From NCBI GenBank assembly GCA_030268105.1, contig BSDZ01000028.1, positions 1,388,001-1,452,000 on the forward strand: a stretch of DNA of 64,000 nucleotides. Reading direction: 5' to 3'. Positions 46,063-57,380 of the stretch are shown one piece after another. The notes below the pieces were generated by a model, which saw nothing but the letters and a program-made list of their open reading frames with translations, ran no database searches and was not told where the DNA came from. The DNA comes from Volvox africanus. Lineage: Eukaryota > Chlorophyta > Chlorophyceae > Chlamydomonadales > Volvocaceae. Each line of letters opens with the position of its first letter. Position 1 is the stretch's first letter. Position numbers and translations under genes: made by a program.

Positions 46063-47808
46063 GCCTGTTTAGGACATGTGCCTCTAGGCGCAACAGAGGG
46101 TCTGGGGGGTTTCCGGACATTGCCGTTTCCAACCCCCGTGGTGGGGCCAACTCCCGTCTTCTGCAATCTAGATGGCCTTACCCTTCCCGCCGGGGGATTC
46201 GCATCGTCAGTTCGGGGGAGGCGATTGGAGGGGCGTTTGAATTGACCGCAAACCCCAGCTCCGGACATGCACGCGGGGGGTTGAGGGTGCGGGTGTGGGC
46301 TGTTCAACGAACAGCGCTTCGTCGCGACACTTAGGCTGCCAGCAAAGGTTCTTCTAGCCGTGAGCATAGAGACAGACAGTGGGGGATGAAATGCGGCTTT
46401 TTGTGAGGGGTGTGGGCAGCATCTGGTGAGGCGCTGCGACGTGCGTGATCAGACGGTGACGTAACAGTTTCGTGCAAGTTTGTGCGTGTGTTAGGGGGAG
46501 CGATAAGGCGCGGTTTAACGTTAATGTACGACAAAGTATAGTGTTGGTGTGCTGGCAGCATTGGTTAAGAGGCACGTTTAAATCTCACCACCTCTTCGCG
46601 CGCACATGTACGGAGTATGCAGTACTGACTCGGTTCGTAACCGTCTTGTTATGTTACGGCATGGTAATTGGAAGAAGCTTGCGGCCGGGTGTGGGGCGAA
46701 CCAGGGAAAGCTTGTCCAGGTTCGTCCGGGTTGCGGCTGAGCCCTCGAGGGGCTGCAGCAGTTCGGGTTTTGGGGTCAAATACTAGCATCTTTGCGAGGT
46801 GTACGGCATAATGGGCATGGAATGGTGGTGGGTGGTGGCTGCATGTTCCTGCCGGGGAAACACGCCAGTGCCGTACGTGCGGTACCTAACAAAGGGTTGG
46901 AGCAGTGTGCACCAGCAGATGTTCGTTGTGCGTTTCAATGCGCCTGCATGCCCGCCTGCTTGCCGGGGTGCTCAAACTTCAGATCACGGGAGCTTCTTGA
47001 TTCGCTGACGCGACCCAATCTGTTGTTGTGGAGCCCAAGGAAATGGTACTTGGCCCCGGTGTGACCTCTCTTCGGGCACATCAAATGAGTGCTGAAGTCT
47101 ATTGGGGACGAAGATGTTTGAGGTATCATATGGAAAATTATTGGCGCTGACATCAGAATGAGTTGATGGTTCAAATTCACAGGGCAATTTGTGTATATTT
47201 GAGGGGCCACCTGGCTGCTGCGACAAGGGGCAGGCGGGTTGAGCAGGATAAACGCAAGGCATGAACCCACGGCACCGCACGACAAACTCACCCCAGTCCC
47301 CCCCGAGGCACCATATGCGCCTCCTCGGCCACCGTTGCTTCGAAGAGCTCCGTTTCACCAACTGCATGAATTAGGCCTGTCATCTTCACGTTGGTATGTG
47401 TGGTCTTGACCAGAAATACGGATAAATAAGAACATCATATACCAGAACATCATATAATCATTCATACACAGAATCTTCCCTTGGTTTGGCACTTGCGCCC
47501 AGCGACATCCCATTAGCAGAGTGCGCGCGGTTAAGATAGAAGGATGTACGACAAAAGCCGTACATTAGCGCTGCCAAACCGCCGCCCTTACCACCTGAAA
47601 TTTACAGTTTTTGAGTGAATTTGTATTACCGTGCTGATTCCTTTGCAGGCCTGGTTCAAACACATGCTCAAGTGCCATTAAGTGAAAATAACTGGCTGAA
47701 TGCATGAAATAAATATTAAATAATATATATTTATAACGTATTACGGCGAAAGTACCTTAAGTTAAGAGAAATCTTACTTGGAGGCTTGCTTTTGCGCCTG
47801 GTTTCGCT
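46063..47808. other. Intergenic, no gene seen
   Basis: Presumed 3' UTR of the CFAP92-like gene, then spacer that becomes AT-rich after about 47380. Frames are short and featureless on both strands. Confidence 0.5.
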
Positions 47809-50277
47809 ATGGCGCGACCTGCCGTTCCCGACAACCTAAGCACTGTCTGGCAGCAGACCGAGAATGATGTCGAGGCCTTAAGAACCCATATACAAGTTGT
47901 GAGTCAAATTTGCTCCACTAGTCTGATTGCGTTTAGTCCTGCCGCCAGCCCTGTGCCTCAATCCCTGTCGCGGAGCCCTGCAATGTGCCCGAGCTCCCGC
48001 ATCGCAACGAGCTGGAGTGGTGTGCCTCCACCTCCTCCCGTTCGGTGGTCACCTCATCAAGTCGTCGAAAGCGACCGCCCGACATTGCCCTCGTTGCTTT
48101 CCTTGCCGCTCTGTTGCGCCTTACGTCGCATGCCGTTTCGTTGCCTCCATTGTTCCGTTACGGTGTCACCTCTTCCCCGAACCTTCTGAAGCATTAGAGG
48201 AGTGTCCGAAAGTCCCTCAGCGCTGCACGATCCACGGGTCGCAATCATTTGGAAACCACCATAGCCGCCACCACAGCCACTTCATAGTTCCCAACTCCAT
48301 AGAATCAATGGCAGCCTCGAGGCCTATTTCTGTTCTTGGCTGGCCATCTCCCCGCCCTCCCCGTCCTTCAGGTGATGCAAGGGGGCGATGACGCGGCGGA
48401 GCGCCAGGCCTTTGAGCATATCCGCGCTCTTCTGAATCGGATCAAGATGTGCTCCGTGATTGCGCGGAGCGCCTCTCAGGATCAGGAGCGGCAGCATGCC
48501 TTGCGGCAGCATCAGGCCGTGCAGGCTGTCCAGCAGCAGCAACGGGCTGCCAGGGTAGCGCTGCAGCAAGCGCAAGCACAGGCCCAAGCACAAGCACCTG
48601 ACGGACAAGGGCGTGTGGCAGCGGCTAAAGCCCCAGCCGCGAGTACGCCCGCTGCAGGAGCTGGTCCCGGTCCTGGTCCGGTGTCCGGGAGAGGTCCCGG
48701 GGCGGCTTCGACTGCAGAGGCAGCATCACAGCAGCAGTCAGCACAGGCGCAGACACAACGAACGCCGACCCAGCTGCAACAAGAACAACTTAAACAGCAG
48801 CTGCATCTGCAGCAGCAACAACAGCAGGCGGCAGCGGCTGGGGCGGCCGCAATGGCGGCGGCAGCGGCAGCAGCGGTAGGGAGGCCGCCGGCCAGCAACA
48901 TGATGGCGGCTGCAGCGGCGGCAGTAATGGCGGCGGGAGGCGTTCAACGCCCGGCGGCTGCTGCCCACCCCACCTCCGGAGGGATGGCTTTTTCGCAGGT
49001 GGTAGTTGTTGTGTGTAGGATAGGGGTGTACATCACCCGTGGCCACTAACCTGGCAGTCCCTACCTTACCCGGTGTTTCGGGGCACCCTCATCCAGTCTC
49101 CCATGCCGACTTCTCCGAAATCAGTGGTTTTCCCAGGTTCAGCACCCACCACCAGCATCCAGCGGAATCTGCCGAATCAACTAAGGCGTCAACTCCGCTA
49201 CTGGTCAGCTCGCAGGTCACTTAAAATTGGGGTCGTCACCGTCCATCGACATGGGGGCACCCTGCCCTTAACTTTAGGGTCTTTGGCCCGCTCTCGGTCG
49301 GGGTAGTTGTACGTGCATGCGTTTGAAAATACGGCATCAGTTCCTGAGGAACCCGGAAAGAGTTACATAACTAGGGTTGTGGTGGGGAACAAAGACGAAT
49401 GTGTGTATGTGTATGTGGGTCCTTCATCTTCCAGATTCCTTCATCTTCCAAATCCTAAACCTCTGAAATGATCTGAATCCTGGAATTCGGGACTGTACTG
49501 CTGCCGGACATGTCTCACAGAACCCTTCTTCGCACCGTTCGCCCTTCACCCTTTCCTTCTCGACCTCAGGTTCCCGTCTCTACGGGCGCACGACCGGGCG
49601 TCTTCAACCCCCGTAAGCACTCCAACGGTTGCTGGGGGATGGGTGCGGGGTTGAGGGCTGGTGCGAAGTAAGGACACGGAGCGACGTGGCACCATGTGTA
49701 TTCAGGGGGCAGCGGCGTGTGCTGTGCGGACGGAGAAGAGTGTCAGGACGGGTAGGGTCTTCGGAGCGTACTGGGGACGTGCACTTGGGTCACTGTTCTG
49801 ACATGACGTAAACAGGGTTTCGCGGTCCAGGTCCCTAGCGGGGTCCCTCCTGCGGTTAGTTCTATAATGCTGAGTACTTAGGATACGCAAGTTCTGAAAC
49901 TCGCTCTCTATGATATAACCGCTGCTCCTGTTTACCCGCGCATCTCTCGCTTACACGTTGCAGTGCTGAACCCGTATGGCGGAGTGGTGTCGCAGCAGAC
50001 GGTGCCGGCCCGCCCAGCTGTCGTGTCGGGTGCACTCTTCAGTGCTGCACAGCTCAACGCGGCGGCTCAGCAGGCTGCGACGCTGCGGGCTCAACAACAA
50101 CAAGCCGTTGCGGCATTCACAGCTGCGGCGGCAGCGGCGGCGGCAGCAGGTAGGTTTGCGTGAACTCCTTTGCTCAACTGGATGTGTAACTTCATCCTAA
50201 AGGAACTGAATATTATGTTATTGTCGTGTTTTCTTATTGCAGGATCGCAAAATTCGGGGCAACCTCCAAAGAGTTAA
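47809..50277 (+). CDS. Gln/Ala-rich low-complexity protein, function unknown
   Basis: Five exons keep one frame: 47809-47898, 48372-48998, 49570-49612, 49964-50149 and 50243-50277 (TAA), giving 326 aa. The first 75 residues look ordered and helical (ENDVEALRTHI, then ERQAFEHIRALLNRIKMCS). The rest is low complexity: QxA repeats, a PGPGPVSGRGPG stretch, Gln runs, long Ala runs and a short end (NSGQPPKS). Such a helical head with Q/A-rich tail is common in transcription co-regulators, including Mediator-type proteins, but I recognise no family. The first donor could be GTTGTG three bases earlier; either keeps the frame. The 50351 inverted-repeat arm begins 74 bp after the stop. Gln codons are mixed CAG/CAA, which argues for real coding use rather than a raw repeat. 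Confidence 0.72.
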
Positions 50278-50350
50278 GCAAGGCACATGATGAAGAGAAA
50301 AAGCGACTAACTGATTATGCTTCGTAGCGGAAACTAACTGCACTGGGCCT

Positions 50351-51019
50351 AATCATCATGTGTTTGTTAATACATGGATACGGGCCGGAGGGTTGTGAGC
50401 TGTGACGACATGCCTGACCTTCATCTCAAATTCCATTGCATTGTCCGGCGCTTACACACGAAGCCGCGGGCCTCTATTCAGTTGTACCGGTACCAGGAAG
50501 CATGGCATGCCTATTTACCAGTAACCTACCAAGCTGATCGATGGCCTTATCGCACCCGGCAGAGACCGCGAACAGGGATAGCCCCGCACCGCGAAAACGG
50601 CCGCATCCCCCTAAAACTCCCAAGACCGCGGCCGCCGTCCGGAAGTTCAGATGTGTGAATAATACGCAATTAAATTAAAATGACGCATACCTTGCAATCA
50701 CGGTAAATGGTGAAATAGATACAGTCTAGACGGTGAATAGAGACAGTATTCATTTGCAAGTATTGATTTGCTCCGACTGCCACCAGGGCTCGTCCAGCCC
50801 AGTTAAGCAACGGCCCTTCACTCCCCGCACCCACCTCCGCCCGGCCAGATATCGCTACTACTTCCCCTCCCCTCCTTGTCCCTCAATGAAGCGATTCATA
50901 ATAGACATGACACATCTGATCACCGCCTCCCTCCATCGCAAGCAACGGTTCCACACGTCCACACGGGTCCACACAGCACCATCAATCAAGTCATGCAAGA
51001 AAAACAAGGGCGTAAAAGC
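50351..51019. repeat. Inverted repeat around the OLA1 remnant, left arm
   Basis: 669 bp, reverse complement of 53685-54353 with very few differences. A 94-codon frame (50374-50658) is open in both copies, but it starts at the arm edge, has no recognisable domain and is probably chance. Confidence 0.93.
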
Positions 51020-51791
51020 AAGCGCGATAGCATCTGGAATGCATGTCGCATCGAGAGCATCCGGGCCTGCAGCGAGAGCAAATGCAGGTGGTGTCCCGCC
51101 CTGATGCAGCATTTATATTGGACTGTAACTCATCCACAAACCCACTTTATTGCCGCAAGAGTTCGTTTATTGCAGTGCGTGACGCCCTGTCTGCGCTCAG
51201 GCCCTAGCTGGCGACCTCTCTCTTTCTCTCTTCCTTCCCGGCCACTCTGCTCTCTCCCTCCCTCACTTCCCCAACACAGAGATATAAATAGAAAGTCGAT
51301 TGGCTCCAGAAGCCCCTGCAAAGGTGAACTCAGACACACAAGCTAAGGTCTACTACCCGCACCCAGCGCAGTTAGCCCACTCTGCAGGCGCTGCCGAACA
51401 CTTATCGCCACCACTGCGCCGCTTGCAGCCCCGACGCTGGGAACCACCGCTAGCTGACCGTCACCTTTCCTTCGGGTGGCGGCTCCATACGGGCAGAAAC
51501 TCATTCCTTCTGCAGGCGGGCCGAACTGCGTCCGTGCACCAGCCATTTTCAGTCCCACTGGCCCGCCTGGCCCAGCTCCCTCCCACATCCCTCCCCACAG
51601 GTGCTCACTGATATCGACCACTAGGAGCATTCCTTCTAACCTCAGCCCACTGCAGATATAAGTCAACAACCTCCCCCGGTTCAGACTCTTGCCCGTCCAG
51701 CTTTAACTCCAACTCCAGCTAGCGGAGTTATCTTCAGCTGCCGTCTCTGGTGCTCCTCCGCCCACATCGTCCACCCAGATCCCAATCACCC
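51020..51791. other. No gene seen; downstream of the OLA1 remnant
   Basis: Short frames only. Probably 3' flank of the minus-strand OLA1 sequence. The last few bases before 51792 follow its stop codon. Confidence 0.45.
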
Positions 51792-53353
51792 TTATTCATT
51801 GAACCTGAACAGCATTACATCACCCTCCTGCAACATATACTCCTTGCCCTCGAGCCGCAGCGCCCCTTCGTCCTTGGAGTCGTTGTAGTCCTTGAACTTA
51901 ACGCAGTCATTGAAGGCGATGGTCTCCGCCCGGATGAAGCCCTACGACAGACATCACGCAAACACCCAGGCGTGAAGAGAGGAGCAGTCAGGTGGCAGCA
52001 AAGTGCCGAATAAAATGATTAAGCATTATAATGCACTATAGTGATAAACAAGCCTACAGGGTTTAGCCTCCTTCTCCCTGTGTTCCCACCTTCTCGAAGT
52101 CCGAGTGGATGACACCCGCTGCTTGAGGTGCCGTCATGCCTTTGCGGATGGTCCAGGCCCGGGTCTCTTTTTCACCTACAATCCGGGAGCCAGCGGGTCG
52201 CTTGGGGGGGGGGAGGGTGCCGGAAGGAAGTGGAGATGTCTGCTGCTAAATATCTCAGTCTACGCAGTGTCCCCTGCGCCCTGGCCAACCCTCGCCCTCT
52301 TACCGGTTGTGAAGTACGTCTGCAGCCCCAAAGTGGAGTAGGTAGCCTGGACAAGAGAGGCCAGGCCCCGTCCTTCACACCCAGGCTCTCCAGCCACTCC
52401 TGGGCCTGAGGGAGATGCGGGGACGGACGGCCAACAGCGGGAATGGGGGAGGCATCCGGGACACCATGGTGCACGGGGCGGCAGGTAAGAAGTACAGACC
52501 TCCTCCCCGCGAGATAGCAGGCCGGCACGGTACAGCGCCACACAGCACGAGCACCTCCTTGCTGCACTTGTTGCAACTCCTCAGCCTCTGCTCACCTCCT
52601 CCTTGGGTAGCTCGTTAAGCTCCGCCTCTACTTAAGCGCTCACCACCACCAACGACACGCCCTCCTCAGCCGCCCGCTGGCAAAGGTCCTGTGGAGATAC
52701 CAGGGGTTCCACCAGGTGAGCGGGGAGCAGTAAGTGAAGCACCGGGACATGTAAAAATGGTACGAACCATTTGCTGATTGTTTGATTCCCAGCGCCTCCA
52801 CCAAGCTGGGTCAGCGGCATCGGGATATCCCGCACAGATTGTGGCCCGAGTGGCGCTAAAAGGGACTACCTTGTTGTACCTTGACGTGGGGATTGTTGGC
52901 CGCCTGGTCCGCAAGGTCATCCTCCACAACATTGGCCGCGTAGATGAGCAGCTTGAGGGTCCGCAGCCCCAATCCCTTGAACGCCGCAGCCTCGTCCTTC
53001 ATCAGAGGGGCCGTGCGGGCCCCCTTACCAGCCTCAATGGCCGCCTGGATCTTGGCCAGAGCACCCAGCTCCAACTCATCCCTCTCCGGCTGATCAACCG
53101 ACTTCTTACCTTGGGTCGGCGAAAGGAGATGGTTGGGGGATGATTGGAGAAGTGGGGCTCCTGAGGGTAAAGCGGGTCTAATGATGCAGACCCAGAAATG
53201 AATTACCTTGGGGCCCAGCGATTGCTTTCCATCCCTCCGCTGCCCACTCTCATCCTCACCTTTCTTCAGCCTCTTCACCCCTTTTTCATCGACCCCGAGG
53301 TCTGGAAAGGCCAACTTCAGATTGATGGCGTCAATGTCATCCAGAGGGTCCAC
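51792..53353 (-). pseudogene. OLA1: OLA1/YchF-type Obg-like ATPase, 5'-truncated and disabled
   Basis: OLA1/YchF is a ribosome-associated P-loop ATPase with a coiled-coil insert and a C-terminal TGS domain. Minus-strand exons are 53260-53353 (VDPLDDIDAINLKLAFPDLG), 52880-53109 (coiled coil, then LGLRTLKLLIYAANVVE), 52596-52688, 52304-52405 (LGLQTYFTTG), 52090-52175 ([20 protein letters not shown]) and 51792-51941 (GFIRAETIAFNDCV to GDVMLFRFNE, stop). All exons that would carry the GTPase motifs (G1, switch, NTPDAG-like) are absent. Codon 19 of the third exon is TAA where the family has Lys (VVVSA-stop-VEAELNELPKEE). The fourth exon lacks one base in a G run after LESLGVKD. Splice sites are intact. 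It could be a decayed partial duplicate or, less likely, a real gene hurt by assembly errors; the missing 5' half favours the former. Confidence 0.88.
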
Positions 53354-53595
53354 CTGGAAAGATGAGCACGCGGAAAGGGCCGCGTGAGGGGTGAGGGTTG
53401 GGTTTAGGGCGGTCAACGGGGATACGGACTAGGTTGGGAGCTGACTAAACCAAGTACCCAATGCGGTGTGGATATTGGGGTGATAGCTCCATTGGCTATG
53501 TAGAAATCAGGATGTGACCAGAGGCGACATATCACATCAGGCCAGGCGGCTAAGTTAAGCGGACGGGACCACACGCATAACGTAATCAGTGGAAA

Positions 53596-53680
53596 AGGTC
53601 CTTGACCGCCGCAGCCTCGTCCTTCGTCAGAGGAGCCGTGCGGGCCCCCTAGCCAGCCTCAATGGCCGCCTGGATCTTAG
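53596..53680 (-). pseudogene. Second fragment of the OLA1 coiled-coil exon
   Basis: About 85 bp resemble 52972-53055, inside the exon 52880-53109, with roughly 8% mismatch. It stops where the right inverted-repeat arm starts (53685). It is an independent, older-looking duplicate of the same exon piece. Confidence 0.8.
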
Positions 53681-53684
53681 GGAT

Positions 53685-54353
53685 GCTTTTAGGCCCTTGT
53701 TTTTCTTGCATGACTTGATTGATGGTGCTGTGTGGACCCGTGTGGACGTGTGGAACCGTTGCTTGCGATGGAGGGAGGCGGTGATCAGATGTGTCATGTC
53801 TATTATGAATCGCTTCATTGAGGGACAAGGAGGGGAGGGGAAGTAGTAGCGATATCTGGCCGGGCGGAGGTGGGTGCGGGGAGTGAAGGGCCGTTGCTTA
53901 ACTGGGCTGGACGAGCCCTGGTGGCAGTCGGAGCAAATCAATACTTGCAAATGAATACTGTCTCTATTCACCGTCTAGACTGTATCTATTTCACCATTTA
54001 CCGTGATTGCAAGGTATGCGTCATTTTAATTTAATTGCGTATTATTCACACATCTGAACTTCCGGACGGCGGCCGCGGTCTTGGGAGTTTTAGGGGGATG
54101 CGGCCGTTTTCGCGGTGCGGGGCTATCCCTGTTCGCGGTCTCTGCCGGGTGCGATAAGGCCATCGATCAGCTTGGTAGGTTATTGGTAAATAGGCGTGCC
54201 ATGCTTCCTGGTACCGGTACAACTGAATAGAGGCCCGCGGCTTCGTGTGTAAGCGCCGGACAATGCAATGGAATTTGAGATGAAGGTCAGGCATGTCGTC
54301 ACAGCTCACAACCCTCCGGCCCATATCCATGTATTAACAAACACATGATGATT
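53685..54353. repeat. Inverted repeat around the OLA1 remnant, right arm
   Basis: Reverse complement of 50351-51019. The arms are 2.67 kb apart. Confidence 0.93.
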
Positions 54354-54813
54354 ATTATGTTGTTATAAACAGTTGTTATATACGCATTTCTGTGCAAAAT
54401 CCCGACGGACCCGCGACAAAGCCTTTCGTTTTACAAAGGCACCACGCTTTCGGCTGTTTGCTCAATAATTACGTACCAGTAGTAAACAGTAAGGTCACTT
54501 CTACGCGTCCTAAGGTTGTTGCCGGTTCTTTTACCTAACCCGGAAGGCAAGCTGTTTACACCTTCCCGACGACTTAGTCGTATGCAACTGATTACATCAA
54601 ATATTTATTTATCAAAGGATGAGGATATATGTTGGGTAACGCTCCGTGTCTACTTCGTCACCTGTCTAAGAGAGTGCAGTACATCGGGTTTCATTGTACT
54701 ATCTGAACGCTCTTGGAGGGCAAGCAATGAAGATGGACATGACAACAGGCTTTGAAGGCACGATGTGTGTTATTTAGAAATGCTAGGAGCTTATGATATA
54801 TGATTGCGTTCTA
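54354..54813. other. Upstream region of the polyQ gene
   Basis: AT-richer spacer without a recognisable gene; presumably holds the promoter of the gene starting at 54814. Confidence 0.4.
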
Positions 54814-56085
54814 ATGTCACCAGGCCAGCAAGTTGTAACCAGCCCCAGCGTATTAGCCGAATCCCTTAAGAGCGGTGATGACTTCATCAAGTCATCTGTG
54901 GCTGCCAGCACGACTGGGGCAGTCGCTGTGGCCCAGCATCCTAGAGCTAGTTCAGCAACTCGTCGTGAGGAACACAGGTAATTAAAGAACGGGTCTGTCT
55001 TAACACTCTGACCTCAGAATATTTGACATCTTGCTGGATGCTGTTCGGCCCTTAATGCACTTGCTTACTTGACACCTGCGACTGGACCCTCTGCGCAGGG
55101 CTTTCGACCGTCGTGTTTCGAGTGACATTATTGTAACCAGCACTAAACATGTTGCAAAGCCATGGAAACAGGAGCGCGCGGCGATAGAAAGACGTGGGCA
55201 TTCTCAGACTGGCGAGCAAGGGGGCGAGCTTAGGCTAACGCATGAACGATTGCAACAGTACGCAGCAGCTCACGCCCGACTCACGGCGCCTGCACGGCCT
55301 GGTCCGCGCAGCACCGCCGGCAGCACGTTGCTTCGGAAAATCACCAACCTTGGCGCCCTGGTGCCATCACCACAGCAACCGCAGCAACTTGGACCCGTAT
55401 CCCCAACTGGTGCGGTGGCCGCTGCAGTCGTCCGCACTATCTCATCGGCGCCAGTGCTCTCTCCATCGGCTTTGTCGGGGGCGCGCCTCGCCCTGACCAC
55501 CCCAGGCGTTCCACCCCCGGGCATGGGTGCGCCCACCGGCGCACGTCCTGGCTCCGCCCAACGGCCTCAATCCCCACGACAGCTGCTTCAGCGCCTCGTC
55601 AGCTTTCCTCAGGCCCCGGGGTCGCTCCAGCAGCAGCGTCAGCAGGGAGCACCTCCACCGGAACGTGCGTTTGGGCCCCGAGCGGCGGACTACCCATCCC
55701 GACACGCTTCGCCCCGACCTGCTTTGCCCAGCTTTGGCTTCGCTGCCAGTGGCGGTGCTGAGTACTCCTGGCAGCCACCCTCTCACCAGCCACATCCTCC
55801 AGCAAATGCCAAACAGCGGGTCACTTCCGCGCGGGGCCCAAATAGCGGCTGGCCGCAACACCTGCAAATCGCAATAGACAGCCCACTGGGGTCTCCAGCC
55901 GGCGTCGCCGGTAAGGGTCAGGGATACGGCGGGTGGGATGCGCTGCACAGTCCGGGGTATGTTGAGGCGGCGACAGCGGCTGCAGCAGCGGCGGCCGCAG
56001 CAGCACTTGGAATCCGAGACGCTAAAATCATCAGCCCTCCTGGTTCCCCTGACCGACCCAAGTCGCCTCTCCCAGCACCGCCGCT

Positions 56086-56140
<55 letters not shown>

Positions 56141-57380
56141 CCCAAGCATCAGTACGCCATAGGGACGACAAACCAAACACAGCAGTCACAACAGCAGTCA
56201 CAAAGCACCGAGGTGCTGCCGCACCTGCCTTCAGCGCAGTCGCACCCGCAGCCGCCCCAGCACCCCTTTCCGCCGTATCATCAGTCGCACGCCACTGACG
56301 CAGGACTGCCGCAGGACGGCGGTTCGCCGCACTCGCCAGCAAAAGACCGGCGTCTCCGGCCCTGGACTCCCCGGGGTGGTAGGCTCCAGCGGCCGCAGAG
56401 CTCAGGGCCCGGAACCGTCCGATGGGGCCCGGTGCAGATGGAGGGGCCACAACCGGGCTTCGCACAACAAGGGAGGGCAGGGGACGTGGTGGTGGTGGGG
56501 CTCAGGGACGTGCCGCCTTCGCAGCTGCCGTTCGCGAGGGCGGTAATGGAGCCGGAGGACGGCCTGGAAGGCGGGCAACAGGCGGGTCGGGTTAGCAGGT
56601 CGTCGGACAACGGCACTCATGCCTCCTGGTGGCACATGCCGCGGGGCGACTCAGAAGCGAGCTACCCGCTGACAGCGGTAAGGAGAACAGGGAGACGGGA
56701 GCAGAGGAGGGAGCCGAAGGGGGGAGAGGGTTTATGGTTTTCATCAGGTTACACCGGGGGCTCCATCTCCATCAGTATCTGTATCCCAACGCTATGGACC
56801 CATGGGACGGTCGCTTTTTTCACGGCAAGCGTACATCAAATTGGGAGATAAAAGCCATACGATGTGTTTACGTGCAGGTGACGGACCGCAACGGGCTCGG
56901 GGAGGACGACATGACGCCCTCGGAGGCGGCCATGTGGCTGTCCAGGATGGCAGAGCTAGAGGCGGAGGTACTCGAGGAGCGAGAGTTCAGGTGCGTTGAT
57001 GGGGTGTGCGGGCATGCGGTGCAGGGACACCAACCCCACACCTCATTTGGCCGCATGCGAGGTGGAGTTTGCCGCAAGCGTTGCAAAACAGTACTCCTCT
57101 CAGAGGGTTCTTAGAGGACATATGAAACTCAGGACACGGGTCTTTTCCTGTTGGAGATGGTCTTGGCGAGCCTCATCCCCGGCCGCTCGCCCCTGTCCGC
57201 AGGCGCAAATACGAGGAAGAGCTCCGGATGCTCGCAGCTGCGGCCACTGCAGGGGGTCGGGGCAGCAGACCGTCCGGTGGAGGACCGATGCTGTGGCAGA
57301 CCACTGGGGGCAGGGTGGTGTCTGGGGCGCGGGCTGCGGCGGCCGCAGTGATGCGCCACAGGGCGGGGGTGCGGCCATGA
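54814..57380 (+). CDS. Large disordered polyQ/Pro-rich protein, function unknown
   Basis: Four exons keep one frame: 54814-54977, 55099-56677, 56878-56990 and 57203-57380 (TGA), giving 677 aa. The N-terminus (SPGQQVVTSPSVLAESLKSG) and a basic stretch (AFDRRVSSDIIVTSTKHVAK) are followed by about 450 residues rich in Pro, Ser, Gln and Ala. This has an 11-Ala run, a Gln run of about 18 (56086-56141, CAG then CAA codons) and SPxxSP motifs. The last two exons encode a charged helix likely to form a coiled coil (MTPSEAAMWLSRMAELEAEV, then REFRRKYEEELRMLAAAA) and an Ala/Arg-rich end. No family is recognised. Nuclear or cytoskeletal scaffold roles are possible but unsupported. The antisense frames across it are shadows. 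Confidence 0.75.
56086..56141 (+). repeat. CAG/CAA repeat encoding polyglutamine
   Basis: Seven CAG units pass into about eleven CAA units. Such a mixed tract is less prone to slippage than pure CAG. Confidence 0.9.

Noticed and set aside
48512..48901. Cys-rich minus-strand frame
   Set aside because: Antisense of GCN and CAG repeats in the Q/A-rich gene.
50374..50658. 94-aa frame present in both inverted-repeat arms
   Set aside because: Duplication alone explains its presence in both; no domain, and the start is at the arm edge.
55442..56465. Minus-strand frames with Leu, Val or Cys runs
   Set aside because: Antisense of the CAG/CAA tract and Ala-coding repeats.
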